NCBI GenBank assembly: GCA_002495645.1
Contig: DAGF01000110.1
Coordinates: 1 to 26,314 of the forward strand
Length of the DNA: 26,314 bases
From: Euryarchaeota archaeon UBA549
GTDB lineage: Archaea > Thermoplasmatota > Poseidoniia > Poseidoniales > Poseidoniaceae
Direction: 5' to 3'
Part shown: in pieces, positions 16,768 to 23,778 of the stretch
Layout: each line of letters starts with the position of its first letter
How positions within the stretch are numbered: the stretch's first letter is position 1
Made by a program: the position numbers and the translations under genes
Notes under the pieces: model-generated
Told to the model about the DNA's origin: nothing
The model's input: only the letters and a program-made list of their open reading frames with translations
The model's database searches: none

Positions 16768-17775
16768 TTGAATTTGACTGAAATTCTGACCGCCCTCCAG
16801 GATTTTATGACCCAAGACGGGGCTATTTCCGCTGAACAGCGAGAATTCTACAGAATTTTTTCTCAACACCTTCGTGAACACGACGGCGTGTTTACGGTTG
16901 AGGACATTGAACGTCTCTTGATGGAGGGAAAGAAGGAAGTCCCCGACCTCATTGACGAAGAATTTTTCAAAATGGGCGAAGCGATCTTGAATCGATACCG
17001 AAACAAGAACGAAGAAGCCATCAACGAACGTATCCGCCGTCTTGCTGAAGAAGAAGCACGGAAGCGTGCTATCGCTGAAGAGGAACGACGAAAGCGTGAG
17101 GAAGAGGAACGTCTTGCCGAAGAAGCCCGCTTGGCTGAAGAGGCCCGCCTGGCTGAGGAAGAGCGCCTTGCTGAGGAAGCACGTTTGGCTGAAGAAGCAC
17201 GTTTGGCCGAAGAAGCCCGCTTGGCTGAGGAAGCACGTTTGGCTGAAGAAGCACGTTTGGCCGAAGAAGCCCGCTTGGCTGAGGAAGCACGGCTTGCCGA
17301 AGAAGCGCGATTGGCTGAAGAAGCACGTTTGGCCGAAGAAGCCCGCTTGGCTGAGGAAGCACGTTTGGCCGAAGAAGCACGATTGGCTGAGGAAGCCCGC
17401 TTGGCTGAGGAAGCACGTTTGGCCGAAGAAGCCCGCTTGGCTGAAGAAGCCCGCTTGGCTGAGGAAGCACGTTTGGCCGAAGAAGCTCGTTTGGCGGAAG
17501 AGGCCCGTCTTGCTGAGGAAGCACGATTAGCCGAAGAGGCTCGTTTGGCGGAAGAGGCTCGTATTCAAGCAGAATTGGAAGCGGGTGCTGCAGAGAAAGA
17601 GGCCTACTGGGATTCGCAAAAGCTCCCTGGTGACGAGGCAAAAATCGTCCCCGATTTGCCAACCAACGCCACGGCGCTCAACGCCGAAGGATCAGGAAAG
17701 GGCTCCAAACTCAAATTGTTTTTCGCCGCTATCGTCATACTCGCCGGCGCAGGCGCCGCCTATGTTTTCTTGTGA
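16768..17775 (+). CDS. Tail-anchored protein with long LAEEAR hexapeptide helix (TolA-like layout)
   Basis: Three parts: an N-terminal helical domain of ~85 residues; a charged region of ~170 residues, including 25 uninterrupted hexapeptides of the LAEEAR type (one is LAEEER); and a C-terminal linker ending in a single membrane segment (LFFAAIVILAGAGAAYVFL). Such alternating E/R helices can form a rigid single helix or a coiled coil. At 0.15 nm per residue, 150 residues would span about 22 nm. The TolA and IgA-protease stalks of bacteria have comparable layouts, but no homology is claimed. The start is uncertain: TTG at 16768 follows the stop at 16747, and the first ATG is at 16807. It follows the TPR gene by 45 bases. 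Function is unknown; a spacer or stalk linking the membrane to another layer fits. Confidence 0.8.
   Translation: MNLTEILTALQDFMTQDGAISAEQREFYRIFSQHLREHDGVFTVEDIERLLMEGKKEVPDLIDEEFFKMGEAILNRYRNKNEEAINERIRRLAEEEARKRAIAEEERRKREEEERLAEEARLAEEARLAEEERLAEEARLAEEARLAEEARLAEEARLAEEARLAEEARLAEEARLAEEARLAEEARLAEEARLAEEARLAEEARLAEEARLAEEARLAEEARLAEEARLAEEARLAEEARLAEEARLAEEARLAEEARLAEEARIQAELEAGAAEKEAYWDSQKLPGDEAKIVPDLPTNATALNAEGSGKGSKLKLFFAAIVILAGAGAAYVFL
17113..17562 (+). repeat. 25 tandem 18-bp units coding for LAEEAR
   Basis: The 450-base block is 25 in-frame copies of an 18-base unit, with synonymous variation among copies (GAA/GAG, CGC/CGT/CGA, TTG/CTT/TTA). Tandem coding repeats of this sort expand and contract by slippage or recombination. 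The protein stays almost perfect while the DNA has drifted, which points to selection on the hexapeptide. Confidence 0.92.
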
Positions 17776-17823
17776 GCCGCCAGGAAGCAAGCCATTTTGA
17801 GCGATGAATGTTGAGGGGGTGGT

Positions 17824-18366
17824 ATGCCCCTTTCAACCGGAGATGCAGCCCCCACCTTTGAACTCCCCAACGCCAACGCCAACGTGGGCCCGTCCACCTT
17901 ATCCTTCGAAGGTGCAAAAATGGAGCACGGCACCTTGGTCCTCTTCGAATGCAATCACTGTCCCTATGTGGTCGCCAGCGTTGGGCGCATCAACGCTATG
18001 GCAGAAACGTGCCTCTCGCAAGGCATTGGTTTTGTCGGCATCAATTCCAACGACCCTGTGGTCTACGAAAACGACTCCTTTGAACACATGGTCAAGCGAG
18101 CCGAAGGCGGCATGCCTTACGCTTATCTCCACGATGCGTCTCAAACTGTCGCTCACGCCTATGGCGCCAAGCGAACACCGGAGTTTTTCCTCTTCGACGC
18201 CGATGACCGATTGGTCTACCAGGGTCGGATGGATGACAGTCCGCGCAACCCCAACGATGTGACGTCAACTGAGTTGGCCGAGGCCATTACGGCCATGCTG
18301 AGCGGGGAAGCACCTGCAGTCGACTACACCGAATCCATCGGCTGTTCAGTGAAATGGAAGGCGTGA
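17824..18366 (+). CDS. Thioredoxin-fold protein with CNHC motif
   Basis: A 180-residue member of the thioredoxin/AhpC-TSA superfamily. The redox motif is C43-N-H-C46, inside FECNHCPYVVAS, in the expected position after the first beta strand and helix. The cis-Pro loop is in KRTPEFFLFD, and the C-terminal IGCSVKWK is typical of the thioredoxin-family proteins that carry CNHCPY. No signal peptide is visible, so it is probably cytosolic. The role is inferred: disulfide reduction or peroxide-linked redox chemistry. The ATG at 17824 follows a GAGGGGGTG binding site. Five bases after its stop is a short four-cysteine ORF, probably cotranscribed. Confidence 0.9.
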   Translation: MPLSTGDAAPTFELPNANANVGPSTLSFEGAKMEHGTLVLFECNHCPYVVASVGRINAMAETCLSQGIGFVGINSNDPVVYENDSFEHMVKRAEGGMPYAYLHDASQTVAHAYGAKRTPEFFLFDADDRLVYQGRMDDSPRNPNDVTSTELAEAITAMLSGEAPAVDYTESIGCSVKWKA

Positions 18367-18371
18367 ACACC

Positions 18372-18464
18372 ATGACCGGATGCCGCCGTCAGTGCGATTG
18401 GGATGACAACATGGTCTGCCGCTCATGCGGCATTGACTACTCGCTACCTTCTGAAGAAGAGTGA
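18372..18464 (+). CDS. 30-residue four-cysteine (zinc-ribbon-like) mini-protein
   Basis: A short ORF follows the thioredoxin stop by 5 bases. It has an ATG start, 30 codons and a TGA. Cysteines at residues 4, 8, 16 and 19 form a CxxxC...CxxC pattern with the second pair in VCRSCGIDY, which looks like half of a zinc ribbon. A GGCGTGA sits just upstream. The reading frame is clean, and the pattern is unlikely to arise by chance, but 30 codons is below the usual gene-finding limit. A role as a zinc or redox partner of the thioredoxin-fold protein is inferred from adjacency. It ends 3 bases before the stop of the convergent Lrp/AsnC gene. Confidence 0.6.
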   Translation: MTGCRRQCDWDDNMVCRSCGIDYSLPSEEE

Positions 18465-18467
18465 GCC

Positions 18468-18890
18468 TCAGTATTGTTCCAACACCAATTCGGTGGTGGT
18501 GCTGGCGATTTCATTGGGAGCGGCCAACCACATTTTGTCCAACAGGGCTCGAAGGGCCATTGTGTCGTCAACGTGAACCAGAGCAACGAGGTCCGCTTCC
18601 CCGGAAACTTCGTAGACGATCTCAACCCCTTCCCATCCGGTAACTTCAGAGGCGAAAGAACCGATTTCAGAACCGGGAGAGACCTTGATGCGAACCAAAG
18701 CGGTCAAGCCCACCCCTCCTTCTCGAATGGTGTATCCACGGATGGTGCCGTTTTCTTCCATGTTTCGGATGTGGGTGCGTACCGTTCGTTCACTCGCCTC
18801 AACCTTGGACGCCAAGTCCACATAGGACATGCGTCCATTTTTTCGCAGCTGTGCAAGGATGGCTCGGTCAATTTCGGCGATTCGGGGCAT
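18468..18890 (-). CDS. Lrp/AsnC family transcriptional regulator
   Basis: The N-terminus (MPRIAEIDRAILAQLRKNGR, then LASKVEASERTVRTHIRNMEENGTI) is a classic Lrp winged helix-turn-helix. The remainder (LVRIKVSPGS, EVSGEADLVALVHVDD) is the RAM/ACT-like ligand-binding domain. The 140-aa length is usual. Such proteins form dimers and octamers and respond to amino acids or related ligands. The ATG is preceded by GAGGG. The upstream 206-base intergenic region is shared with enolase, making enolase and its own gene candidate targets. A possible TATA element is listed separately. The ligand cannot be assigned. Confidence 0.94.
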   Translation of the reverse strand: MPRIAEIDRAILAQLRKNGRMSYVDLASKVEASERTVRTHIRNMEENGTIRGYTIREGGVGLTALVRIKVSPGSEIGSFASEVTGWEGVEIVYEVSGEADLVALVHVDDTMALRALLDKMWLAAPNEIASTTTELVLEQY

Positions 18891-18911
18891 AAGCGACCCT
18901 CAGCAAGGCCC

Positions 18912-18920
18912 TATTTCAAA
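18912..18920 (-). promoter_or_regulatory. Possible TATA box for the Lrp/AsnC gene
   Basis: On the minus strand this reads TTTGAAATA, about 26 bases upstream of the start codon. That spacing would put transcription at or near the ATG, although a GAGGG binding site is also present. The match is weak. Confidence 0.3.
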
Positions 18921-19096
18921 CCTTTTCCAGCAGAATATGACTGTTTTACGCGAAAAAGCGGGCCAATTTTGTATTTTTCCAGCGAATACGCCAAGAAAAA
19001 CCGAGCCCGCCGAAACGCCCGTTGGGCGCTGAACACACGGGAAAACCCCGCTTCATTCAAAGAGCGACTGACCCTCGCCAAACCAGAGGGAACCGC

Positions 19097-20350
19097 ATGG
19101 CAGGACACATTTCAGGCCTTGACGCACGCATGGTGTTGGACAGCCGAGGGCAGCCCACCGTTGAAGTGGACTGTTTTGTCGACGGTAATCTCTTGGGTCG
19201 GGCGATTGTACCTTCAGGGGCTTCAACGGGCGCCTACGAGGCTCTTGAGTTGCGAGATGGCGATGCGAACACCTACCTTGGCAAAGGCGTCTCCAAAGCC
19301 GTGAACAACGTCAAAGACCACCTCGAAGAGGCACTTGTGGGATTGCCAGTCGATGAACAACGCATCATCGATGAGGTGATGATTGAACACGATGGAACGC
19401 CAAACAAATCCAACCTCGGAGCGAACGCCATGCTGGGGGTTTCCATGGCCTGCCTTCATGCCGGTGCCGCCTTTCACGAACTCCCTCTGTGGAAATATGT
19501 AGGTGGAGTGGCGGGGGGGTTGATGCCCGTTCCCATGTTGAACATTCTCAACGGTGGCGCACACGCCGCATCAAATGTTGATGTCCAGGAATTCATGGTC
19601 ATGCCTCATGGCTTTGACACCTTTGAAGAAGGGCTCCGAGCAGGTGTTGAAACGTACCACGCCCTCAAAGCCGAACTCAAGAAAGACGGTCTACTCGGTG
19701 GTATCGGTGACGAAGGTGGCTTTGCACCGAACCTCCCTGCAAACGAAGACGGCCTCAAGTACATGGTGCGGGCCATCGAGGGCGCAGGTTATTCCACGGA
19801 AGAAATTGGCATTGCGCTCGACGTCGCTTCCACAGAATTCCTGAAGGACGACGGCTACCACATGGAGGGCAAGGTACTGTCCTCGGACGACCTTGTTGAG
19901 ATGTACGGTGGATGGCTTGACGAGTATCCCATTCTCTCGATTGAAGACGGATTTGGCGAAGACGACTGGCGTGGCTGGGCTGCGTTCACCAAAGCCCACG
20001 GACATCGCGTTCAAACGGTGGGCGACGACCTCTTCGTGACCCAATCTGAACGCCTCTCACAAGGCATTGAACTCGGTGCAGCCAACGCCATGCTCGTCAA
20101 GCTCAACCAAGTAGGGACGGTGTCTGAGACGCTTGAAGCGATGGACCTCGCCTCCAGCAATGGCATGAACAACGTTGTCTCCCATCGAAGTGGCGAATCC
20201 GAGGACGTGACCATCGCAGACTTTGCGGTCGGTACGCGAGCAGGGCAGATCAAAACCGGTGCACCTGCTCGGTCTGATCGCGTAGCGAAATACAACCAAC
20301 TGCTTCGCATTTCAGAAGATGTCCACGAATACCGTTCCCCCTTCATTTGA
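19097..20350 (+). CDS. eno: Enolase
   Basis: Enolase converts 2-phosphoglycerate to phosphoenolpyruvate in glycolysis and gluconeogenesis. The sequence has ARMVLDSRGQPTVEVD at the start, SGASTGAYEALELRDGD, the NVDVQEFMVMP and GDEGGFAPNL blocks, IEDGFGEDDW and VGDDLFVTQ (metal-binding Glu and Asp), LVKLNQVGT with the catalytic Lys, SHRSGE and KTGAPARSDR. The length is 417 aa. The ATG at 19097 has GAGGG 6 nt upstream. The frame is open further upstream to 19022, but those residues do not look like enolase. The gene is divergent from the Lrp regulator. Confidence 0.98.
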   Translation: MAGHISGLDARMVLDSRGQPTVEVDCFVDGNLLGRAIVPSGASTGAYEALELRDGDANTYLGKGVSKAVNNVKDHLEEALVGLPVDEQRIIDEVMIEHDGTPNKSNLGANAMLGVSMACLHAGAAFHELPLWKYVGGVAGGLMPVPMLNILNGGAHAASNVDVQEFMVMPHGFDTFEEGLRAGVETYHALKAELKKDGLLGGIGDEGGFAPNLPANEDGLKYMVRAIEGAGYSTEEIGIALDVASTEFLKDDGYHMEGKVLSSDDLVEMYGGWLDEYPILSIEDGFGEDDWRGWAAFTKAHGHRVQTVGDDLFVTQSERLSQGIELGAANAMLVKLNQVGTVSETLEAMDLASSNGMNNVVSHRSGESEDVTIADFAVGTRAGQIKTGAPARSDRVAKYNQLLRISEDVHEYRSPFI

Positions 20351-20472
20351 GCTTGGTCATAGCGTTGTATCCATGCAAACCATCGCAATGTCCGTCCTTG
20401 AGCCCTGAAGAAGTTCATCCACGCGGTGGAAAAATACCGTGACTTAAGTACGCCACGAATGCGGTTGTCCAC

Positions 20473-21837
20473 ATGAACCGTGCTCTAACGCTCCTCATGA
20501 TTGCCTGCTTGAGTCTGTCCACCGTTGCTTTCGGTGTGTCGGCTGACGAAACAAAAGACATCCCAGCCAACGCTGAAGCCACCGGATTGCACGACTCACT
20601 TGTCGCTGCACTGGCTCATGCCGGGTTGGTTGAAACTCTCCAAGGGGACGGCCCGTTCACAGTTTTTGCTCCAACCGATGCCGCTTTTGAAGCGGCCGGC
20701 ATTGACCTGTCAACGTTCGACACAGAGGCTGAAAATGAGACTCTGTCTGACATTCTTCTCTACCACGTCATCTCTGGCGCCGTCGACGCTGCCAATGTGA
20801 CCGACGGCATGGTCGCAACGATGGTCAACGGAGACAACGTCACCTTCACCGTGACCAACGAAACGGTCATGATCAACGACGCCAACGTCACGGACCGAGA
20901 CGTTGCTGCCAGCAACGGCATCATCCACATCATCGACAAGGTTCTCCTTCCGCCTGCTGAGGAACCCGCTCTCGAAGACATCAGCGGTGTAGCGGCCGGA
21001 ACTGGCGTCCACGATTCTCTTGTTGCTGCACTGACCCACGCTGGCTTGGTCGCAACGCTTCAGGGAGACGGACCTTTCACGGTTTTCGCTCCTACCGACG
21101 AGGCCTTCGCTGAAGCTGGCATTGACCTGTCCACATTTGACAACGATGAAGCCAACGCCACCCTCACCGATATCCTAACCTACCACGTTTACGCTGGCTC
21201 TGTTGCTGCAGCAGATGTCACCGACGGTATGGTGGCGACCATGGTGAACGGAGACGACGCCACATTCACCGTTGTGAACGGCACCGTCATGGTTGGTGGT
21301 GCAACTGTCACCACGGCTGATGTGGCCGCCTCCAACGGTGTAATTCACGTCATCGACAAGGTCTTGATGCCCCCAGCAGACGAACCTGCGGTCGTTGATC
21401 CGTTTGAAGGCATCAATTGCGCCGCTACCGTCGGTATTGATTCCTCTGGATTCGCTTTCAGCCCGACCGTGGTCAACATCGCCGTTGGCGAGACCGTCTG
21501 TTGGTTCTGGGAGGACTCATCCATGCCACACAATGTCAAACAAGTTGATGGCTTCAAGTCCACGACATACGTCGAGAATGGCATCACCTCCGGAGAGGCA
21601 GCCAGCGATGTGGCTTTCCACCACACATTCACCGAGGACACCACCTTCTACTACGCATGCCAACCACACATTGCCATGGACATGTTTGGCGAAATCGTGG
21701 TGGGTGATGGCGGCTCAGAACCAGTCGCAGAGTCCAGCGATGAGACCGAGGACACCCCCGGGTTCATGGTTGCTGGAACAATCATTGCCGTGATCGGTGC
21801 GTTGGCTCTTATGGGTCGTACCAAAGACGACAACTGA
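20473..21837 (+). CDS. Exported protein: two fasciclin domains, cupredoxin domain, PGF-CTERM-like tail
   Basis: The 454-residue protein starts with a signal peptide (MNRALTLLMIACLSLSTVAF). Two fasciclin (FAS1) domains follow, with the typical LVETLQGDGPFTVFAPTD and ASNGIIHIIDKVL blocks. A plastocyanin-like domain comes next with ligands H353, C396, H399 and M404, a complete type 1 copper site. The end is DTPGF (P429-G430-F431), a membrane segment and R449 plus K451, the layout of PGF-CTERM signals processed by archaeosortase A and lipid-anchored. The protein therefore probably sits on the outer face of the cell. FAS1 domains bind partners and copper domains carry electrons, so a surface adhesion or electron-transfer role is inferred. 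The promoter is unclear; an AAAAATA at ~20430 lies about 40 bases upstream. Confidence 0.9.
   Translation: MNRALTLLMIACLSLSTVAFGVSADETKDIPANAEATGLHDSLVAALAHAGLVETLQGDGPFTVFAPTDAAFEAAGIDLSTFDTEAENETLSDILLYHVISGAVDAANVTDGMVATMVNGDNVTFTVTNETVMINDANVTDRDVAASNGIIHIIDKVLLPPAEEPALEDISGVAAGTGVHDSLVAALTHAGLVATLQGDGPFTVFAPTDEAFAEAGIDLSTFDNDEANATLTDILTYHVYAGSVAAADVTDGMVATMVNGDDATFTVVNGTVMVGGATVTTADVAASNGVIHVIDKVLMPPADEPAVVDPFEGINCAATVGIDSSGFAFSPTVVNIAVGETVCWFWEDSSMPHNVKQVDGFKSTTYVENGITSGEAASDVAFHHTFTEDTTFYYACQPHIAMDMFGEIVVGDGGSEPVAESSDETEDTPGFMVAGTIIAVIGALALMGRTKDDN
20590..21375 (+). repeat. Tandem duplication of the fasciclin domain
   Basis: The HDSLVAAL start of the domain occurs at 20590 and again at 21010, exactly 420 bases (140 codons) apart. 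The two copies remain highly similar through the VTDGMVATMVNGD and DVAASNG blocks, which indicates a fairly recent internal duplication. The bounds given are approximate. Confidence 0.85.
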
Positions 21838-21955
21838 GCAAGATGCCATGGTGTCTATGGTGTTCGTGCCGGAACCTCAACGGTAGGTCGAACGCATTGG
21901 GCTGTGATTGGTGTCCCGAATCGTTGAAAATCTCACAACGGAGCGGTATAATCAG

Positions 21956-23020
21956 ATGCGACGCCACCTGCTCCCCGTGGTGACACTACTCATCGCACTG
22001 CTCATGGCCAGACAACTCTACCCGTATGCCTCTGGCTCGGAACCATCAGTGGTCGAAGGCTATGAAGTCAAGCGTGTCGCAGATGGCCTAGGAGGCCCCA
22101 CCTGCCTTGTTTGGGCTAATGACACACATTTGCTTATCTGCGACAGAGACGGTGGAGCCATCACGGAATTAAACATTCAAACCGATGAACGAAGGGTGCT
22201 TTTGAACGGCCTCGACCGCCCTCACGGGATGGTTTTGTTGGACACTGTTGTTGTTGTTTCAGAGGCCGGCAAACTCACATCATATACCATCGCTGAAAGC
22301 GGCCTCTATGTCGAACCTCGAGTGCTTGTTGAGGGCATTCCTGTCGGCAATCATCAAACCAACACGGTGGACGTCATGCCCAATGGCACGTTGTTGTGGC
22401 ACAGCGGCTCCACCTGCAATGTCTGCGATGAATTAGACGCACGCAACGCGGCACTGCTCTGGGTCAATGCGACCACAGGTGAGCACGGCGTTCTCGCCAG
22501 CGGCGTTCGAAATTCCTTTGATGGTGTGTGGGTGGAAGGCCACGGCTACTTCTTCACAGACAATGGCCGCGACTGGGAGGGCGATCACCCTGATGAAGAA
22601 TTGAATTTCATGATTCCCGGAGCGGCCTACGGTTGGCCCGATGATGCGCCCGAGACTCCGATTCCATCTGGCACTGAAGCGCCCGTAGGTCGCTGGACGC
22701 CTCACACATCCATGAACGGCATTGATGTTCGTCCGGTTCACTCACCGCTTCCAGGATTGTCTCCCTCAGAGGGGTTCACTCTCTATGCCACGGTGTACGG
22801 TTCATGGAATACGTTACTTCCTGTCGGTCAAGAAATCGTTCGCATTGACGTCATGCCGGGTGAAGAGGAGAACACCTACACGACAGACATTACGCGGTTT
22901 GCTTGGGACGCGGGCACCCCTCTACCTCTTGTGTTTCACCCTAACGGGACGTTATATTACGCTATTTTCGGTGGTGGAGGGCAACTCTTCACCATCGACG
23001 AAGTGGCAGATTCTGGTTAA
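21956..23020 (+). CDS. Exported sorbosone/glucose dehydrogenase-like beta-propeller (PQQ-type family)
   Basis: The ATG at 21956 gives a clean signal peptide or anchor (MRRHLLPVVTLLIALLMARQ). The frame is open from a TTG at 21908, which would add 16 residues. The body is a six-bladed propeller of the GSDH/L-sorbosone dehydrogenase family: LDRPHGMVLL carries the expected His, STCNVCDE the conserved Cys pair, and FTDNGRDWEGDHPDEELN the family block. AYGWPDD and LVFHPNGTLYYAIFGGGG follow. Family members use PQQ to oxidise sugars or related substrates outside the cytoplasm; here the substrate is unknown. The preceding copper protein is a possible electron acceptor, by adjacency only. Confidence 0.88.
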   Translation: MRRHLLPVVTLLIALLMARQLYPYASGSEPSVVEGYEVKRVADGLGGPTCLVWANDTHLLICDRDGGAITELNIQTDERRVLLNGLDRPHGMVLLDTVVVVSEAGKLTSYTIAESGLYVEPRVLVEGIPVGNHQTNTVDVMPNGTLLWHSGSTCNVCDELDARNAALLWVNATTGEHGVLASGVRNSFDGVWVEGHGYFFTDNGRDWEGDHPDEELNFMIPGAAYGWPDDAPETPIPSGTEAPVGRWTPHTSMNGIDVRPVHSPLPGLSPSEGFTLYATVYGSWNTLLPVGQEIVRIDVMPGEEENTYTTDITRFAWDAGTPLPLVFHPNGTLYYAIFGGGGQLFTIDEVADSG

Positions 23021-23026
23021 TGCGGC

Positions 23027-23692
23027 TCAAGCCAAGCGAGCAGCCAAGTCTACAATGGATTCACCGGACCGTGCAAGTGAACGAATGTACCGGGCGACGG
23101 TGTGTTCAGAATATTCCAAATCCCATGCATCACCGCACCATTCAAGCTGAGTTTTCGGAGAGGCTTGTGTACTCTTATTGGATTCAACAGTCCACACCGA
23201 GCATCCGCTCTCATCGTTTGCTTGAACCTGAAGATACCACGGCTCTGGTACATGTTCGTGGTCACTTTTGAGATGATGCCGCTGAACAAACCGCACGATG
23301 CAATCGTCAACGATGTGGAGGATGCCCGCTTCGTTGAGCATTTCCAGCACATCTTCGTGTTCTGAACCAGGTTGAAACCATAGCAAAGGCATACTTTCTC
23401 GTCCATGGCGAACCATCATCTCCCTTACTGCCTGTTTCGCTCGTTCAGGTGCGAGGAAAAATACGACAACCTCGGGGATGATACCATCCTCGATCGTAGG
23501 CCGAATGGGCCGACCAAGAATGGCTCCGCCAGCGTCTCTTGGATGAACCGGGACCAGCCGCCAACCCCTGCTATCCAAGTCGTGAATCGCCTGATGAGCT
23601 GGCTTCTCTGGTTTGAGGCCGGCACCAAGAATGTGGATGCTTGCCGCTTCGCTGACCACGCCTTGAATGGCTGGATGGGCATCCCGAAGCAT
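23027..23692 (-). CDS. CoA-binding (YccU-type) protein with extra C-terminal domain
   Basis: The first ~150 residues form a Rossmann CoA-binding domain: ASIHILGAGLKPEKPAHQAI, then LVPVHPRDAGGAILGRPIRP, PEVVVFFLAPERAKQAVREM and PLLWFQPGSEHEDVLEMLNEAGI with VDDCIVRF. YccU-like proteins are 130-150 aa; this one is 221 aa with a C-terminal ~70-residue segment of unknown role (YSEHTVARYIRSLARSGE). The family is thought to bind CoA or acyl-CoA. No ribosome binding site precedes the ATG; a TTTGAAAAG about 27 bases upstream on the minus strand would suit a leaderless start. It diverges from the SDR gene. Confidence 0.85.
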   Translation of the reverse strand: MLRDAHPAIQGVVSEAASIHILGAGLKPEKPAHQAIHDLDSRGWRLVPVHPRDAGGAILGRPIRPTIEDGIIPEVVVFFLAPERAKQAVREMMVRHGRESMPLLWFQPGSEHEDVLEMLNEAGILHIVDDCIVRFVQRHHLKSDHEHVPEPWYLQVQANDESGCSVWTVESNKSTQASPKTQLEWCGDAWDLEYSEHTVARYIRSLARSGESIVDLAARLA

Positions 23693-23748
23693 GGTTATTT
23701 TTCGGAGCGTTCCCTTTTCAAACGCTGTTCAACACCCTAAAACAGCAG

Positions 23749-23756
23749 TATAAAAG
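23749..23756 (+). promoter_or_regulatory. Archaeal TATA box for the SDR operon
   Basis: TATAAAAG is close to the archaeal TATA consensus, and its centre is about 27 bases before the ATG at 23779. Transcription would start at or next to the start codon, giving a leaderless or nearly leaderless mRNA. An AAGGA just before the ATG leaves open a short leader. Confidence 0.55.
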
Positions 23757-23778
23757 GAACCCGAGATGTAAGGAATCC

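Noticed and set aside
17042..17530. Plus-strand +2 frame ORF of Trp/Lys repeats
   Set aside because: Out-of-frame reading of the same tandem repeat; the in-frame protein has a coherent N-domain and membrane tail.
17113..17562. Possible CRISPR array because of regular short repeats
   Set aside because: Units are contiguous with no spacers and keep the reading frame.
17069..17662. 197-residue minus-strand ORF with repeated Pro-Gln/Leu-Leu motifs inside the hexapeptide repeat
   Set aside because: It is the antisense shadow of the 18-bp coding repeat; its repeats are forced by the plus-strand repeat and it has no start context.
18474..19304. 276-residue plus-strand ORF
   Set aside because: Covers the antisense of the Lrp/AsnC gene and the enolase start; no domain.
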